This document shows, one piece after another, positions 4,009-5,498 of a stretch of 5,498 nucleotides of DNA. The DNA lies in NCBI GenBank assembly GCA_002733485.1, contig NVVU01000082.1, positions 1 through 5,498 of the forward strand, written 5' to 3'. A program made the position numbers and the translations under genes. This stretch comes from Robiginitomaculum sp. GTDB lineage: Bacteria; Pseudomonadota; Alphaproteobacteria; Caulobacterales; Maricaulaceae. Numbering within the stretch: the stretch's first letter is position 1; each line of letters starts with the position of its first letter. The notes beneath the pieces are model-generated. The model did no database searches, was not told the origin of the DNA, and was given only the letters and a program-made list of their open reading frames with translations.

Positions 4009-5498
4009 CTATTTGCTGAGACGCAGATTATTGATGTCGCCAGCAATTTTGGCAAAGGCAGCTTCCAGCGCAGAATTATTCTGGGCATCAAAATAATGAT
4101 CTGCTGAGCTGGCGCAATCTTCCAGCATATTGCGGGTGCTGCTGGAATTAACCTGAAACGCCACGGTATAGATCGTGATGCCCTCGTCCTTGATATTACT
4201 GCACAAGATCTTGGTTTTCTGATCACCGCTGGTCTTTGTGGTATTGGTTTTTGCCTTGGGCCAACCATCTTTCCAGGACCATTTGACGGTGTTTTCACCA
4301 TCGGTCATCAGCACCAGAATCTTTTTCCAGTCCTGATCCGCATGCGCCACCCCCTGGTCATAGGGAACCGGCGAAGACAGCAAGCGCCACCCCCAGGCCA
4401 GGCCCTCGGGCACATAGGTCCAGCCCACGGGCTTCATTTCGCTGACCTTGTTGTTCAGCGCGGATTTATCATTGGTAAGCGGCAGTATGGCTGCCAGTTC
4501 ACAAGTTTCCTGATCGTCATAAATGGCCGGTATTTTATAAGCACCGGTCGCGGTTGAATCATCAACGTCTTTATTTGACTCACGAGGCCCAACACAGCCT
4601 TTCCATTCCGGTCCTTCGTTCTCGTCGCCATCATTATCGTCATTGTCGTCATTGTCGTCGTTATCATCGTTATCATCGTTATCATCGTTATCATCGTTAT
4701 CATCGTTATCATCGTTATCATCGTTATCATCGTTATCATCGTTATCATCGTTATCATCATGATCGTCGTTATCATCATGATCGTCGTTATCATCATGATC
4801 GTCGTTATCATCATGATCGTCGTTATCATCATGATCGTCGTCTTTGCCACTTTTTTTCTTCTTCTTTTTTTTCTTCTTTTTCTTGTCCGCACTATTGCCG
4901 TTACCATTACTGTTACTGGCAAATTTGATCCAGTTAGCGCCTTTATATTTGGTCCCGACGTTCACCCCTAAATCAAAGGGAACAATGCCAATTTTTACAT
5001 TTTCTACTGGATTGCCATCAGGTAAAAGCTGATTAATCAAATCATAGGAGGCGGTTCGTAATGTCTTGATTTTATTTCCACTTCCCATAGAGCCGGTATT
5101 GTCCAGCACCAGGGCCAGCTCTACCTTGTTAGAGCTGTAAACGGCTTCGCTTTCCGCACTAATATTAAAATGGCTGACTCCGGCCAGAGACATTAATGTG
5201 GTATCGATTTGTGCATTTATGGTAATATGGACCCCGTTGCCTCCGGCCAGTTCCTTGGCCTTAACGGTATAGTTTACGCCAAAGGCGCTGTTTTGTGTGT
5301 TGGCAAGAAAAAACGCTTCGGCACGTTGTTGCAGGTTTTTCGCAGAAATATCCGGATCATGCGCTGTGGCCAGCGCCGCCGCATCCGCCGCCGCTCCCAG
5401 GGTGGCACGCATATTCATGGCCCGGCCATAATCCAGTGCCACCCCGATCAGAGTGGTTATCGCCATCAGGCTGAGCGCAAAATAAATCGCGACGCTGC
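4009..5498 (-). CDS. TadG-like Flp-pilus protein with von Willebrand factor A domain and Lys/Asp low-complexity insert (5' partial)
   Basis: The reading frame is open to the window edge; codons upstream of the ATG at 5464-5466 read SVAIYFALSL, continuing the hydrophobic N-terminal helix typical of TadE/TadG-like proteins, so the real start lies outside. Numbering from that ATG: the helix ends near LDYGRAMNMR (11-20), followed by ATLGAAADAAALATA (21-35), the usual TadG motif. The VWA domain begins at about 115: metal-site residues D122, T124 and S126 in LDNTGSMG, T350 in GWTYVPEGLAWGW, and D389 in VLMTDGENT. Other family marks are IGIVPFDLGVNVG (159-171), WKGCV (288-292) and the end LRLSK. Cysteines 291, 322, 422 and 451 may pair outside the cytoplasm. 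TadG-like proteins belong to the Tad/Flp pilus and surface-adhesion system, anchored in the inner membrane with the VWA part in the periplasm. Between NWIKF and WKGCV lies an unusual insert (195-279) of 11 Lys and then an Asp/Asn/His tract. The stop is two bases from the convergent spmX-like stop. Confidence 0.85.
   Translation of the reverse strand, partial: SVAIYFALSLMAITTLIGVALDYGRAMNMRATLGAAADAAALATAHDPDISAKNLQQRAEAFFLANTQNSAFGVNYTVKAKELAGGNGVHITINAQIDTTLMSLAGVSHFNISAESEAVYSSNKVELALVLDNTGSMGSGNKIKTLRTASYDLINQLLPDGNPVENVKIGIVPFDLGVNVGTKYKGANWIKFASNSNGNGNSADKKKKKKKKKKKSGKDDDHDDNDDHDDNDDHDDNDDHDDNDDHDDNDDNDDNDDNDDNDDNDDNDDNDDNDDNDDNDDNDDNDDNDGDENEGPEWKGCVGPRESNKDVDDSTATGAYKIPAIYDDQETCELAAILPLTNDKSALNNKVSEMKPVGWTYVPEGLAWGWRLLSSPVPYDQGVAHADQDWKKILVLMTDGENTVKWSWKDGWPKAKTNTTKTSGDQKTKILCSNIKDEGITIYTVAFQVNSSSTRNMLEDCASSADHYFDAQNNSALEAAFAKIAGDINNLRLSK
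4630..4842 (-). repeat. Tandem 9-bp / 18-bp coding repeat encoding an Asp/Asn/His tract
   Basis: On the plus strand the array reads: three degenerate 9-mers (ATTATCGTC, ATTGTCGTC, ATTGTCGTC; 4633-4659), ten identical copies of GTTATCATC (4660-4749), then five identical copies of the 18-mer GTTATCATCATGATCGTC (4750-4839). In the coding (minus) direction this gives five DDHDDN units followed by thirteen DDN units, residues 209-279 of the TadG-like protein counting the flanking Asp residues. All units are multiples of three, so copy-number change keeps the frame. Each 18-mer contains the perfect palindrome ATCATGAT. The near-identity of the copies indicates recent expansion or ongoing homogenisation. 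Confidence 0.95.
4852..4884 (-). repeat. Poly-lysine coding run (11 Lys)
   Basis: Eleven consecutive Lys codons (residues 195-205 of the TadG-like protein) are written as a mixture of AAA and AAG, so the plus strand is a pure T/C tract. SGK (206-208) separates the run from the acidic tract. The mixed codons break up long A homopolymers and limit frameshifting, which fits selection for the lysines themselves rather than an accidental A-tract. Confidence 0.9.

Noticed and set aside
3986..4020. Possible bidirectional terminator between the convergent genes (CTCAG...CTGAG with an inner CGGTT/AACCG)
   Set aside because: The stems are short and interrupted, the inner repeat has almost no loop, and no T-run or A-run flanks them.
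4750..4839. Regular repeats resembling a CRISPR array
   Set aside because: The units are contiguous 9- and 18-mers with no unique spacers, and they lie in frame inside a protein-coding gene.
4455..4928. Long open frames on both strands across the repeat array (Met/Ile/Thr-rich on minus, His/Arg/Tyr-rich and Ile/Val-rich on plus)
   Set aside because: They are shadows of the tandem repeat read in other frames. A stop-free repeat unit gives open frames in every register, and only the VWA frame continues into recognisable protein on both sides.

Overview
The window looks chromosomal and alphaproteobacterial, most likely from a stalked or dimorphic lineage (Caulobacterales/Maricaulales type). Three things point that way: a full-length SpmX-type polarity protein, a TadG-like Flp-pilus protein, and the intergenic palindromic repeats with arms like CCTCATCCT/AGGATGAGG that are common in alphaproteobacterial genomes. 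Base composition is moderate for this class, by eye near 50% GC. No transposase, phage structural gene, tRNA, rRNA or CRISPR array is visible.

Layout: (1) 1-1668 (+) is the 3' part of a TolB-like/TPR protein, probably the sensory or scaffold half of a CadC-type regulator or adenylate-cyclase-type protein whose N-terminal domain lies outside the window. (2) 1669-2001 is a gene-free stretch packed with palindromic repeats in an A-B'-B-A arrangement. (3) 2002-2499 (+) is a small DUF805 membrane protein with a clear Shine-Dalgarno, followed by a strong GC-rich hairpin at 2519-2547. (4) 2548-2689 is a leader region carrying a candidate sigma-54 promoter (GG-N10-GC) and a small 5'-UTR hairpin. (5) 2690-4006 (+) is an SpmX homologue: a GH24 muramidase-fold domain with a degenerate active site, a long acidic linker, and two C-terminal membrane helices. 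(6) 4009-5498 (-) is a convergent TadG-like von Willebrand factor A protein, cut at its N-terminus by the window edge. It carries a striking insert of 11 lysines followed by about 71 Asp/Asn/His residues encoded by tandem 18-bp and 9-bp repeats.

Functional picture: SpmX in Caulobacter is a polar membrane scaffold that localises and stimulates the histidine kinase DivJ at the stalked pole. It evolved from a phage-type lysozyme, and its transcription depends on the sigma-54 activator TacA. The sequence here fits this: the catalytic Glu is kept, the partner Asp and Thr positions are hydrophobic, and a sigma-54-like element lies about 45 bp upstream of the start. The TadG-like protein belongs to the Flp/Tad pilus and surface-adhesion machinery. 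The genes do not form one operon: the two + strand genes at 2002 and 2690 are separated by a hairpin and probably by separate promoters, and the last gene is convergent.
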